NCBI GenBank assembly: GCA_033557465.1
Contig: CM066032.1
Coordinates: 450,800,270-450,864,269, forward strand
Direction of reading: 5' to 3'
From: Ichthyophis bannanicus
Lineage: Eukaryota; Chordata; Amphibia; Gymnophiona; Ichthyophiidae
Length of the DNA stretch: 64,000 nucleotides
Below, one piece after another: positions 43,206 through 54,360 of the stretch. The notes beneath the pieces are model-generated. The model made no database searches, was not told the DNA's origin, and saw only the letters and a list, made by a program, of their open reading frames with translations. A program made the translations under genes and the position numbers. The first letter of the stretch is position 1, and each line of letters begins with the position of its first letter.

Positions 43206-45190
43206 ATTTTGTTATGAACAATCTTTATTAAAATCTTTATCTTTATTAAAATTTGATATACCGCTACAGCAGCGCATTGAGCGGTGTACAATAAAATGTG
43301 ATTAACACTACAGTCCAGGAAAAGAACGCCAAATTCAAAACAGGAAAGGAAAGGAAAAGAGACAGTGACCAAAGCAAGACACTAAACCATAATTCATAAT
43401 AAATTTGACACATCAGATGTTAACGATGTACAACAAATCATAACAAATCAAAAGAAATTAACAATAATCAAACCAACAAATCATAACAAATCAAAAGAAA
43501 TTAACAATAATCAAACCAGGGCATACAAATACAAGGTACGTGGACATAGACATTACTTAGTTAGACACATCGACAGGACCATTCAGGGTGGGTCTTCAGA
43601 GGGCAGGTCGAAAGCTTTGTGGAATAAGTAGGTTTTTAACCGGGATTTAAACTGGGAATAGGATGGTTCTAGCCGTAATGAGGTGGGAAGTGTATTCCAG
43701 AGTGAGGGTCCAAGGAAAAACCAAGCTGAATGCCGCGTCTGTTCCAGACGAGCTTGTGAGGGAGAAGGAAGAGATAACCGATTTGTTTGGGTGGAGCGGA
43801 GCAACCGGTGAGGAGTATACTGTGAGATACAGTCAGCGAGATAACGAGGGGTGCAAGTGTAAATAGCCCGGTGAAGAAGAATCAGAAACTTGTAGTGGTA
43901 GCGATATTGGAAAGGGAGCCAATGCAAATGAAGCAGAATTGGAGTGATGCGATCATACTTGCATGAAAAGGTGACGAGACGGGCGGTGGTGTTCTGAATA
44001 CGTTGTAGTCGTTGGAGAGAATATTTGGGAAGATTAGCTAGGTATACATTACAATAGTCTAGTCTATTGATTACAAGGGCGATAACAAGCGTGATGAGGG
44101 CACTGGAAGGCAGAATAGACCAGACGGCCCTAATCTGACGTAAAGCAGAAAAGGAGGAACGAGTGACATTGGACAGATGAGCAGAAAAAGTTAAGGAAGA
44201 GTCAAGAGTCACACCTAAATACCGAACAGAAGAAGTAAGAGGAATGTTAGTTGAACCAATAGAGGGTGCAAGCGTGGGACAGACACCACTAAGTGAAATC
44301 CACATTGCTGAGGATTTGGCTGGGTTAAGATGAAGAAAGTTCTCCGATAACCAAGAAGCAACGTGAGAAAGACAGAGGTTCAATGAAGTGATATCAGGGG
44401 AGAGTGGTGACGTGTGAAACAAAAGGACTATATCATCTGCATATAAATAGGATGAGATTGAATACTGTTGTATGATCAGGGGCAGAGGGGCAAGAAAAAT
44501 ATTAAATAACAAAGGGGAGAGAACAGAACCCTGTGGGACACCACATGAAAGGGGGAGGGTGGATGAAGATTGATTCTTCATATGAACTGAGAAAGAGCGG
44601 GACAGCAGAAAAGAGTGAAACCATGACCAGATGGGACCACGAAGACCAATATTAGAGAGTCGGGAGAGAAGTGTATGATGATCAACCAAATCGAATGCTG
44701 CGGATAAGTCAAGGGATACGAGCAGGGTAATGTCACCACGATCATGAGAAATATGTAATTCATTGAGTAATGCTAACAATACGGTCTCTGTGCTGTGGCC
44801 TTGGCGGAATCCTGCCTGTCGAGGGTGAAGAGCATTAACAGCTTCGACATGGGAGCTAAGTTGGTTAAAAGCGCACCGTTCAAGAAGCTTTGCAAGGAAT
44901 GGTAAGTTGGACACCGGTCGCCAGTGGGAGAGAACGGATGGATCCAATGATGGTTGCTTTAACAGGGGACGGAGAATAGCGGATTTCCAAGAAGATGGGA
45001 AGTGCCCGGAGGAAAAACTGGTGTTGATGATAGTAGTGATGACTGGGACTAACTCAAGCGAGGGCTCTGAGAGCCATCTAGAAGGGATAGGGTCAAGTGT
45101 GCAAGTGGTTTTCCTTGCAGCGGTTAGAGATTGAAGCACTTCTGCAGTGAGAACAAATATAGCTCTTAGTTCCAAGGTTAAGTATCATCA
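43206..45190 (-). mobile_element. L2-like LINE, 5'-truncated, with intact RT frame
   Basis: It starts (minus) near 45190, contains one uninterrupted ORF and a 3' UTR that ends with gcggtatatcaaattttaat and aataaagatt near 43212. It lies inside the DIRS-B recombinase gene. Its intact frame makes it one of the youngest insertions here. The endonuclease is lost by 5' truncation. Confidence 0.88.
43583..45175 (-). CDS. L2-like LINE reverse transcriptase, 530 codons, uninterrupted
   Basis: RT motifs in order: DPIPSRWLSEP, WRPVSNLPFLAKLLER, HPRQAGFRQGHSTETVLLAL, VSLDLSAAFDLVDHHTLL (first catalytic Asp), [30 protein letters not shown] (YADD box intact), LGVTLDSSLTFSAHLSNV, VINRLDYCNVYLANLP, LQRIQNTTARLV, HWLPFQYRYHYKFLIL, and a C-terminal FFLGPSLWNTLPTSLR block. 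The protein would copy LINE RNA at a nicked target, but the endonuclease domain and promoter are absent, so it is not autonomous. The Met is simply the first in the frame; the true ORF2 start is lost. Confidence 0.85.
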   Translation of the reverse strand: MELRAIFVLTAEVLQSLTAARKTTCTLDPIPSRWLSEPSLELVPVITTIINTSFSSGHFPSSWKSAILRPLLKQPSLDPSVLSHWRPVSNLPFLAKLLERCAFNQLSSHVEAVNALHPRQAGFRQGHSTETVLLALLNELHISHDRGDITLLVSLDLSAAFDLVDHHTLLSRLSNIGLRGPIWSWFHSFLLSRSFSVHMKNQSSSTLPLSCGVPQGSVLSPLLFNIFLAPLPLIIQQYSISSYLYADDIVLLFHTSPLSPDITSLNLCLSHVASWLSENFLHLNPAKSSAMWISLSGVCPTLAPSIGSTNIPLTSSVRYLGVTLDSSLTFSAHLSNVTRSSFSALRQIRAVWSILPSSALITLVIALVINRLDYCNVYLANLPKYSLQRLQRIQNTTARLVTFSCKYDRITPILLHLHWLPFQYRYHYKFLILLHRAIYTCTPRYLADCISQYTPHRLLRSTQTNRLSLPSPSQARLEQTRHSAWFFLGPSLWNTLPTSLRLEPSYSQFKSRLKTYLFHKAFDLPSEDPP

Positions 45191-45237
45191 GATCTGAACT
45201 ACAGCAGTGATAGTAGCTTTCTTAAAATCTGCTTCCA

Positions 45238-45624
45238 TAGACATAATAAGAGTAAACTCCCACACGAGCAATGTGCATAAATGCGTGCATATGTGGAGTC
45301 TGTTTTATAAGTGAAGCATGCACATATGTTACTTTATAAAATAGGGATGCACTCGTACATGCAACTAGATTGGTGAAGAAAAGCACATAGGTCAAACTAT
45401 TCTTTAACCTACGCACATAAATTTAGACCCCACCCATGCTCCACCCAAGTGCTGCCTCTTTGGACATTCCCTACAGAAAATACATCTGTTGGGACTTGCA
45501 CGTGGGTACTTAAAGAATAATGACTGCCCAAACCATGTGCATAAGTGCCTATTCACATCTGTAAGCCCTTGCGAATAGGGACTTATGTGCATTTCTAAGA
45601 TATATCTGTCCACAATATAGAATC
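45238..45624. mobile_element. MITE-like insertion with short target duplication
   Basis: The DIRS-B recombinase reading ends with aaatctgcttcca (45225-45237) and resumes with gaatctgctcca (45624-45635), so about 10 bp is duplicated around a non-coding 390-bp segment rich in gtgcataa, gtgcatatg and tttataaaata words. No clear terminal inverted repeat. Confidence 0.55.
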
Positions 45625-45725
45625 TGCTCCAATTTGTAAAGCACTTACATGGTCATCCCTTCATACTTTTGCTGTCCATTAACGCCTGGACAAAGAATCA
45701 CAGAAAGGAGAGTGCTTTTGGTTGA
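45625..45725 (+). pseudogene. DIRS-B tyrosine recombinase, C-terminal remnant
   Basis: Reading ICKALTWSSLHTFAVH followed by LDKESQ parallels ICRAATWASVHTFTAHYCLDK of DIRS-A, in two pieces here because of a stop at the catalytic Tyr position (His-stop in place of His-Tyr). It directly precedes the ICR. Confidence 0.75.
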
Positions 45726-45844
45726 ATTGTAGTAGGCAATTTGTTCTATTTTATAAATAACTCTCTCTTGACGGTGTGGGTTGCTCTAAAGACTGAACTG
45801 TATAGCTTGAATCGAGAGCAGCCCTTAAGCTTAAGAAATACCCA

Positions 45845-45942
45845 CTTGTGTGCCTGACTCTATCTTGCTTGTCGATGGAAAAGCAATATTATTCGCCTGT
45901 AACAGGTGTTTTCTGTAGATAGCAGAATTCATAAGGCACACA
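45845..45942 (+). repeat. DIRS-B internal complementary region
   Basis: The right half aaaagcaatattattcgcct, then gtaacaggtgttttctgtag, is the reverse complement of the element end at 46110-46171. The left half is expected to match the 5' end, which is largely decayed. Confidence 0.72.
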
Positions 45943-45969
45943 ATCCTGCCCATCTCCCCAAGAGTTGCT

Positions 45970-46171
45970 TTTATTGAGGTTTGAAACCAACTCAGGAGCT
46001 GAGAGGACTGCTGCACACAGGAAAGGCTGTGCATACTTGGAACTTTAAAGTTCTGAACATAGGGAGAGCAATTATGTCCCGCTGCTGTTGGATGACGTCA
46101 CCTCATGTGTGTGTCTTATCAATCCTACTGTCTACAGAAAACAGCTGTAAAAGGTGAGTAGCATTGCTTTT
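45970..46171 (+). repeat. DIRS-B 3' inverted terminal repeat
   Basis: Inverted partner of 37985-38370, ending with cagctgtaaaaggtgagtag then cattgctttt. The layout (ITR, then a gt-rich end) equals that of family A although the sequences have diverged. Confidence 0.7.
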
Positions 46172-46194
46172 CCCTGTGTAAATGAAATTCTTAC

Positions 46195-47515
46195 ATACTC
46201 TGGGAACATCTCTGTGATATCTATGTAACGCATAGCTATCTATTTCTTTAAAAGCATTTAAAATATATAAGGTGACATTTTAGAAAGGATGTCGAAGTTA
46301 AATCAGGTATGTCCAGGGCGGAATGTGCAGAAAAACACCAAGGACGTTTACGTCTCTGGCTGATATCAGAAACACAGACAGCTGCAATGTGGACGTACAC
46401 GTGGTTGGCCACATAGATGTCTCCATTAGGGATGTTTGGGTTGGGAACGTCCATGTCAGGCAAGCTAGGATAAGGGGACATCCAGCAGCATAGCAAAGTG
46501 AAAACATGAGCCCCCATTCCCCGTCAATGTTCATTGACGTGGAGGCACATTCCAGTGCGTGCGTCCAGGCCCTGTGCGTCCGATCGGAATTGGGACGCCC
46601 AGAGGTAGACCCGATTCTGATCCCGTGGGGGATAAATGTGCCCCGCAGGATCAGAATCGGGTCTAAGGCCTGTACGTGTGGGCCGGGACCTGATTCCGAT
46701 TGGCCTGCACGCGCAGTCACCTGCCCAGCTACATCAGTGAGGCTCCTGAATGGAGTCACAGTGCCATGGTGTCCCATTGCCATGGCACTGTGGCTTCATT
46801 CAGGAGACACGATCCCTGGCCGCCAACCACAATCTTCTTTACCTGCAGCTTGACTCCTGATCTGGCCTTCCATGGCCAGGGTCTGGCTGTGGGAAATCGC
46901 CTGCACCCCTCACCTTTTCACCGCTGCCCGGGCCTGTCATCCCCCAATGTCCAGGGAGATTTATTCCACCTCTGAGGTGGAATAAGTCCCCCGTCCAGTT
47001 TGCTGACCCCAGTGTACAGGGCTGACCTCAGAATCGGCCCTTTACATCCAGGGTCGTGGACCACCCATGCCCTACCCTCGCTCTGCCTCCGGATGAACCC
47101 CTTCCACCCCCATCTAAGCCTCCCCATACAAACTTCTTGTTCATACGGGGAGGCTTTTGATGGGGCCAACAGGATGGAATAGACCCCATAGTGTAATATA
47201 CAGGTGGTATTAGTGTAGCTTCTTCTCCACGCCTTCCAGACATTTGCCTGACAAAATGAGCACTTTTCAGCTATATATCTGTGTCTGGGGCAGGTTAAGT
47301 TTAGATGCAATTTTGGATGTCCAGGGCGATTCTGAGATCAGGCGAGGGCGTCCAGGTCCATAGGAACACCCCGGCCACACTTCTGCCACACCCCTGTTCA
47401 GACTTGGACATCCTTGCACTGGGGACGTCCACAGACCGACTTCTAAAATAATTCTGGGGACATCTCTGTGATTTGGATGTCTGCATACTCATTTTAAAAT
47501 AACACCCATAAAAAC
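46195..47515. mobile_element. GC-rich foldback element, family 1 copy 3 (longest)
   Basis: Hairpins: 46608-46663 (gacccgattctgatcc with ggatcagaatcgggtc, perfect 16-bp arms), 46743-46806 (ctcctgaatgga with its near-complement), 46961-46985 (ttattccacc/ggtggaataa around tctga), and 47116-47156 (aagcctccccata with tacggggaggctt). Near-direct repeats lie at the edges (ggaacatctctgtgat near 46206 and ggggacatctctgtgat near 47458). No coding potential. The FER exon begins about 70 bp further on. Confidence 0.65.
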
Positions 47516-47582
47516 GATGTTATAATGTAAATCTGAAAACATCTTTCATCCCAAAGTAATGGCTATTTTTTGTTTCCTTTAA

Positions 47583-48249
<667 letters not shown>

Positions 48250-48715
48250 TCCAACTGAAAACTTCAAGGAAGATGTTTTCCGTACTTTCACTCAGAGTAA
48301 AATCATACAGACCCACTCTTGTTGCACAATAAAATCTTTCTCTATCACCAACTTCTTCACATATCATATGTCATATAATGTCTCACTCAAAGCAGTCTGT
48401 AGGACTCCGGCTTCATAAACACAAGCCTCATTGCCAAAATAGCTGTGCTTCTTGTAGGTAAAGCCAAAGAGCAACCCCTCTGAATCCTCTAAATCTCCCT
48501 GGAGATCCAAAAGACCGCGCTTCTAGATTTCTCCTTGGGACTCCATAAAAACTTCAAAGAGCTGCACATTTAAATCTCACTCCAAAGAGTTGCACTTTTA
48601 AATCCCAACCATGGTTTCGCCATGGCGGCTTCATCAGGGAACAGCAAATTCTCCGAACAGGTTCACCATGTATAGCTCACTTCACCGCAAGGGATATGGC
48701 ATGTATTGATAGGTG
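48250..48715 (-). mobile_element. Repeat carrying a hammerhead-like motif, possibly Penelope-like terminal repeat
   Basis: Minus-strand sequence contains ccctgatgaagccgccatgg, cgaaaccatggttggg (48604-48639), followed by two similar segments aaaagtgcaactctttggag and aaatgtgcagctctttgaag. Position, the motif and lack of coding sequence recall terminal repeats of Penelope-like elements, which are known to carry hammerhead ribozymes; the assignment is inference. Confidence 0.45.
48604..48645 (-). ncRNA. Hammerhead-ribozyme-like fold (noncanonical)
   Basis: CUGAUGA box (48637-48631), one extra A, helix II GCC/GGC around a 5-nt loop, GAAA (48618-48615), palindromic CCATGG as minimal helix III, UU at the expected cleavage position, then GGG opposite the CC preceding the CUGAUGA box. 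The short helix III suggests activity only as a dimer, if at all. The extra A between the box and helix II departs from the canonical core. Confidence 0.45.
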
Positions 48716-49214
48716 TAATATGGAATCTTTTTTTGAGATATGGATATCTTAGAACATAGTTTCCTAATTCAGTCTTAGAGTCTCATCTATCAAGCCTATT
48801 TTCCTTAAAGTAATAATGTATCTAGATTTCCATATCATCCTGCTAGACCAGTCCAGACAAGTGGGTTGTGTTCCCCTAACAGCAGATTGGAGCGCAGAAG
48901 CCAATGAAATGCCAAGGTTTCAATGACATCACTCCCTTGCCTCTATCAGCCTGAACCACTAGAGGGCACCTCAGTATTTTTTTTGTCTCCAGCTGATGAT
49001 GGATGGATTTTCTTGCCTCTGAAAAAAATCTGAAGAATTGTAAGGAAAAAGATTTATTCGTTCATGAACAACCACCTTGGGGGTAACTCTCTCATTTGAG
49101 CGCGAAGTGGAAGGCTCCACTAAGGTCTTTTTGGTAGCCAAAGGAGGAGGGAAAATTATTTCAGCTCCGTGCTCTTATGTTACGGTCCTATTGAGCAGCC
49201 AGAAAATTGTAAGG
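48716..49214. other. FER intron, unclassified
   Basis: Around 48830-48990 the sequence tcctgctagaccagtccaga, caagtgggttgtgttcccct and a later gaaccactagagggcacctc looks like a repeat terminus, but I cannot place it in a family. Confidence 0.4.
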
Positions 49215-49632
49215 AATTTGAAGAGTTCGGCAGTCTCCCACAACCTCAACGCCCCCTCCTGCACTGTTCCCCCTTGCTCTCCCCTGAATATTCCCAGATG
49301 CCACCACTGCAAGCCCTGATGCTGATCGGTTAGCATTAGAGCAGTCGAGGATGGCACTCATCCATAACTGAGCAGCAGCGATATTGAGCCACTGCCCGGT
49401 TATGGCAAGGCACAGCAAAGGCTGCCCTAACTTTCGCTGCAGAAACTAATCAGACAGCGGCTGGAAATCACTGCTGCCCAGTTAGCTTCCTGCCAATCTG
49501 GGCAACTCAGATATTCAATGCTGTGGCCAGATATGACCCCAGCATTGAATATTTGGGTTTACGTTTCGCTGCTGGTGGTTAGCAACTGAAACCACATTAG
49601 CTGCCGCCTCTGCCACTGAATGTCCCCTCCAC
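49215..49632. mobile_element. Foldback (multi-hairpin) element, family 2 copy 2
   Basis: Collinear with 12652-13065: gctaacattgggg-type word near 49325 (tcggttagcattag), the gcagcagcgatattgag and cactgcccggttatgg hairpin near 49365-49405, ctaactttcgctgcagaa near 49428, and the end block tgaatatttgggttt with gctgccgcctctgccactga. More diverged, so hairpins are weaker. Confidence 0.6.
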
Positions 49633-49904
49633 AGTTCTTTTAAATGTTTTGCCTTTTAGTCTTAATCATGACACATACTTTTAGAAGAAGCCAGAACCTA
49701 AGCAAAGGTTCAGCTTTTAAGATCTTTTCCCTTTCATATGCATGGATCACTTGCAGGAACTCTTATAGCAGAATAGGCCTTTCGATCTATGGTTAGTACT
49801 GCCAAGTAGAAGAACTGAGTTTGATTCTTATCTCCGTCTGTTTCCTTTCAGTTTATCTGAGGATGGAAGTGCTCCTAAAACCAATCTGATCGTTCCAGTT
49901 GTAT
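49633..49904. other. FER intron, nothing recognised
   Basis: Ordinary sequence up to an ATT-repeat tract. Confidence 0.5.
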
Positions 49905-50240
49905 TCACTATTACTATTATGACTACTATTATTATTTATCATTTCTATAATGCTAGTAGATGTACATAATACTGTACACATTCATATGCAAGATAGTCCC
50001 TGCTCCATGGCACTTACAATCTATTAAAGACAGATAAACAGAACAAATATGAAAATTAGGAGATTTCAGAATGGCCAAAAACAATATGGACATATATATA
50101 GAAGTATAAGGGGTTAAAATTTCAAAGCAACCTCCAAAAGGTGGGCTTTTAGGTAGGATTTGAGTAGGACCAGAGAAAGGAGCATGACACACCAACTCAG
50201 GAAGTTTATTCCAGGCATTTAGCAAGGGCTTCTGATCCTA
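49905..50240 (-). mobile_element. L2-like LINE 3' end
   Basis: Minus-strand C-terminal text FLNAWNKLPELVCHAPFSG (near 50210) followed by a 3' end with tgtacagtattatgtacatc, actagcattatagaaatgat and an AAT repeat at 49910-49940. The tail resembles that of the element ending at 9516. Confidence 0.65.
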
Positions 50241-50447
50241 GGGGTTTATTGTTTAAAAATTTAGGGGTTTATTTTTGAGGTAATCAGATTCTTTCCCAGG
50301 GTCAGAAAAATAGGAGTTTATTGATGTATTCGAGGAGCTGTAACATTTTTTAGTGGCTTTTTAGGTAGATTCCAGGTGGATTGCATGTAATGGCACAAAA
50401 CACAATTTTCCAGTGCCAGCCCTTTCTCTCAGCCCATGCCTTGCCCC
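50241..50447. other. FER intron, nothing recognised
   Basis: Short unclassified stretch leading into a minisatellite. Confidence 0.45.
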
Positions 50448-50690
50448 CCTTCTTGAAGCCCTAGCAAAAGCATTAGCGCCCCCTTCTCCAAGCTCCAGCA
50501 AAAACATAAGCGCTCATCTTCTCCAAGCCCACTAACAGCATCAGTGCCCGTCCTTCTCCAAGCCCACTAACAGCATCAGTGCCCGTCGTTCTCCAAGCCC
50601 CAACAACATCATAAGCCTTCCCCTTCTCAAATCCCTAGTAAAAGCATTAGTGTCTCCTTCTCCATGACCCAGCAACAGCCCTTCCACCCC
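50448..50690. repeat. Minisatellite, about 35-bp unit, seven copies
   Basis: Unit of the type cttctccaagcccactaaca plus gcatcagtgcccgtc. Two central units are identical (about 50515-50585) and outer units are diverged. Uneven unit length and absence of conserved spacers exclude a CRISPR array. Confidence 0.85.
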
Positions 50691-51020
50691 CATGCTGGTG
50701 GGTGGGGGATAGTGTGCTAAATTTGCAATCATAAATATTGTGGGTTCACTACCACCACCCACTGAGGTGGTAGTAAGTGCACCCATGCTAACTGCAGTAT
50801 TGACGATTAGCACATGCCAATGATACCCATGCCAATTGCAGTGTGTAGGCAACACCTATTCTCTGCCCCAACTTGCTCATTCCCCACCAATTGCATGCTA
50901 AGTGGTTAATGTGGGATTTTTGCCATACTGGCATTTTTAGCTGGCAGTAACGGCTACTGTGGTCCCATGCTAACCACTTACCATACTAAACCCCACAACA
51001 ACCATAAGCGCACGTCAATA
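50691..51020. mobile_element. Possible non-autonomous element with hairpins
   Basis: Inverted words such as ccacccactgaggtggtag (ctaccacc... near 50748) and gctaagtggttaatg with catgctaaccacttac (50910-50985). Composition resembles 33800-34020. Ends are not defined. Confidence 0.4.
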
Positions 51021-51096
51021 AAATACCCCTTTTTTTATTAACTCTTTAAACAAGGAGAACTAAAATTTTAACATTAATTTATATTTTAACTATTAA

Positions 51097-51384
<288 letters not shown>

Positions 51385-52105
51385 AAGGGGGTCATTCAGT
51401 GCAGCGTGAAGCGGAGATGTACGTCCAGTCTGGACATATATCCCCCGTCAAATGCTTGTGCCCGATGCCCAACCCGAAGCTCCCTGCACGTACAGAGAAG
51501 ATGTGTGGAGAGTTCTGGACGGGGGTGGGAGGTGAAGGGCCGGAGGAGGAGCAGCATGAGTGGGACCGAGGTGGGACCCTGACCCCACACGTTCAGGACC
51601 AATTCCGTTTGCAGCCCTGTACATCCGGGGCGGCAAGTATGGCCGGGTAACGTATTCCACCTCAGAGGTGGAATAAGTCACCCCGAGGGAGGCGATCTCC
51701 AGCGGAGGACCCCCCAGCCCAGGTGAGCGGCAGCAGATGTTCCCTGCAGCCCAGGTGAGCGGCAGCAGAGGTTCCCTGCAGCCCGACCCCAGCCGTTGCA
51801 GGTCCTATTGGGGGTCGGGCGGCAGGGAACAGGACCTTTAAAAAAGTGCAGGGAATCGGGGCTCCTGAATGATTTCCCAGTGCCATGACAAAGGAACGTC
51901 ACGGCACCGAGGCTCCATGCAGGAGCATTGGGAGGGTTGTATGTAGAGGGAGCCGGACGTGCAGCAGGACTGAATTGGGGCACGTCCTGGTCTGCTGCAC
52001 CCAATTCTGCTCCCGCAGGAACTAGCTCCAACTGGTGCAAATCCAGCCCATCACGCTTTTGGACATCTGGACAGGCCCCGATCAGAATTAGGCCCCAATT
52101 TCTCT
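51385..52105. mobile_element. GC-rich foldback element, family 1 copy 4
   Basis: Hairpins: gtccagtctggac near 51422, tattccacctcagaggtgga with ataa (51652-51676, shared with copy 3), ccgaccccagc with gggggtcggg (51783-51820), and ctcctgaatga with its partner (51861-51925). A 33-bp direct duplication (gcccaggtgagcggcagcag) lies at 51716-51780. The right end ggacatctggacaggccccg resembles the gtccagg words of the other copies. Confidence 0.65.
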
Positions 52106-52709
52106 TACAAGTTTGACCATATTCTGTATTACTTGTAAGTGACTCAAATGAGCTTTGGCAGCCATACCAACAATGAATTGAAATAATCAAGCTGTGCATT
52201 CAAGGGACAGTATGGGTCGTCAACCTCTAAATGAACCAGAGAAAACAATATGAGGTTTTAATTACCATAGAAAGGTGAGGACACATCTTTTAGTATCTGA
52301 CAGCATAGATTTTATGATAATTGTACCATTAAACATTAAAATGCCTTTTGGTTCTAAGAGCTCACAAAACAGGTGTCTGAATCCATCACCTCTTTAGATC
52401 AATCTTTTGAATACATATTCCCTTAAGCTAAAGTCTATTCTCATTTATGAATTGATTCTTGAGAGAACTTTACATACATTTGCATCATGGTAACATGGCT
52501 TAGATGGTGAATTCCTAGCTATGCAACAGTCCGGCCAACCAAATTATTCATATCTCATATGGTGCAGACAGACACCCATAAATAAGGTGGAGCGGTGGCA
52601 GTCATCTACTCTAATTATGTAACTCTTCATGAATTATTTTTCACTCCTGTGAATACATTTGAGGCCTAACTGGTATGTATTCCTCTAAAAGCAAATCCTG
52701 CTTGATTTA
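52106..52709. other. FER intron, nothing recognised
   Basis: Unclassified sequence between the foldback element and a CR1-type LINE. Confidence 0.5.
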
Positions 52710-53496
52710 CAGAACTATCTGATGTGATGATACCAAAATCTGCAATAGAGTAGACACCCAGGAAGGTGTAGATAACATGAGGAGGGATCTAGAATTTGGC
52801 AGCTGGGATTTAATGTTAAAAAATGCAAGGTCATGCATTTTGGCTGCAGCAATCCAAGAGAGCAATATAGTTTTTTTGTCCACTAAAGAAGAGCGGGGCC
52901 TAGGCGTGATTGTGTCTGATGATCTTAAAGTAGCTAAACAGGTAGAAAAGGTGATTGCAAAAGCTAGAAGGATGCTTGGGTGCATAGGGAAGAGGAATGG
53001 ATAGCAGAAAAAAGGAGGTAGTGCCTCTGTATAAATCTTTGGTGCAACCTCATTTGGAGTATTGTGTGCAATTCTGGTGACTGCACCTTCAAAATGATAT
53101 AAACAGGATGGAGTCAGTATAGAGGGTGGCTACTAAAATGGTTAGTGGTCTTCATTATAAAGCATATGAGGACAGACTTAAGGATCTTAATATGCACATC
53201 TTAGAGGAAAGGCGAGATAGAGGTGATATGATTGAGATGTTGAAATACCTCCGTGGCATAAATGTACAGGGGGAGATATCCTCTTTCGATTGAAAGCAAG
53301 TTCTGCTATGAGGGGACATGGGATGAGGGTGAAAGGGGATAGATTCAGGAGTGATATGCGGAAATATTTCTTTACAGAAAGCGTGGTGGATCCATGGAAT
53401 AGTCTCCCAGTGGAGGTGGTAGAGATGAGAAATAACCAGTCCAGAAGCGTGGCAGTGAGGGGCAAAGGAAACTGTCTTAATCCTCAAACAGGAAGT

Positions 53497-53554
53497 GCCA
53501 AATAACCCGACACAGGCCGTGTTTCATATACTACTTCTTCAGGTGTATTGTGGC
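53497..53554 (-). ncRNA. Hammerhead-ribozyme-like fold, left arm
   Basis: Same fold as 54301-54360 on the opposite strand. Differences: helix II closes with a G-U pair (GUA/UAU), and the putative cleavage dinucleotide is UC, giving the canonical GUC triplet. One extra A precedes helix II as in the other two motifs. Confidence 0.5.
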
Positions 53555-54300
53555 TTACTACAATTATAAATCAACACATTAATATGTATAAAAATATCAT
53601 AAATAAAACAAATTATTTAAAATAATAATAAAATCAGAAAACAAACTTAATTATATGTAAATTGAAATTAAATTAAAAATATATCAATAAATTTAAAACA
53701 GCCAACCATAAATAAGTGTTCAATCATGCATGAATGATTATATGATAAAAGAACTAAAGAAACACATACAAATTAAAACCATATATACAAAAAAAGTACG
53801 TAAAAAGAGTCTGACAAAAGGAGCATGAGAAGTCATATCTAAAATAATACCTTTATGGACATTAAACTAATTAGATATCTTTTTCAACCGTTTCTAAAAA
53901 AAGAAATAAAAAAGGGAAGGTGAAGAAGGAAGAAGAGCGAAGCAGGAGTGAACCGGAGGAAAACCATAAAAGTAAGGTCATTATAAATACATAAATTAAA
54001 AAAAGAGAGAGCTAACATGTAAAATTCCACACATGGATTAACTATTAAAAATTAAAAACAAATTATTACGTTTCTAAACTAAGGGGGTTATATTTGTGCA
54101 TTTGGTGATCAATCCAAGAAGGAGATTTTATCAAAAACATTTATATAACTTATTGCTGTTTTAAATTTATTTGTATGTTTTAAATTTAATTTCAATTTAC
54201 ATATAATTAAGTTTGTTTTTTGATTTTATTATTATTTTAAATAATTTGTTTTATTTATGATATTTTTATACATATTAATGTGTTGGTTTATAATTGTAGT

Positions 54301-54360
54301 GAGCCATAATACCCCTGAAGAAGTAGTATACGAAACACGGCCTGTGTTGGGTTATTTGGC
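54301..54360 (+). ncRNA. Hammerhead-ribozyme-like fold, right arm
   Basis: Helix I 5' strand gccataataccc (54303-54314), CUGAAGA box 54315-54321, extra A 54322, helix II GUA/UAC (54323-54331), GAAA 54332-54335, helix III CAC/GUG around GGCCU (54336-54346), UU 54347-54348, helix I 3' strand gggttatttggc (54349-54360). Helix I pairs at both ends with a small internal loop, as natural hammerheads do. Confidence 0.5.

Larger units (their letters stand above)
37985..46171 (+). mobile_element. DIRS family B element, ancient, opened by six or more insertions
   Basis: Remnants in order: 5' ITR (37985-38380), gag-like pieces (38560-39848 and 40717-40905), recombinase pieces (42300-43205 and 45625-45725), ICR (45845-45942) and 3' ITR (45970-46171). 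The RT gene is missing. Insertions in between are an L2 tail, an AT-rich MITE that itself carries a foldback element, a CR1 carrying a SINE, an L2 LINE, and another MITE-like element. The element is recognised by order and orientation of the fragments together. Confidence 0.75.

Noticed and set aside
43663..43866. Small + strand ORF of 67 codons
   Set aside because: Antisense shadow of the C-terminus of the L2 RT ORF.
50448..50690. CRISPR-like regular repeat
   Set aside because: Repeats are contiguous with no unique spacers, unit length varies, and the context is a vertebrate intron.
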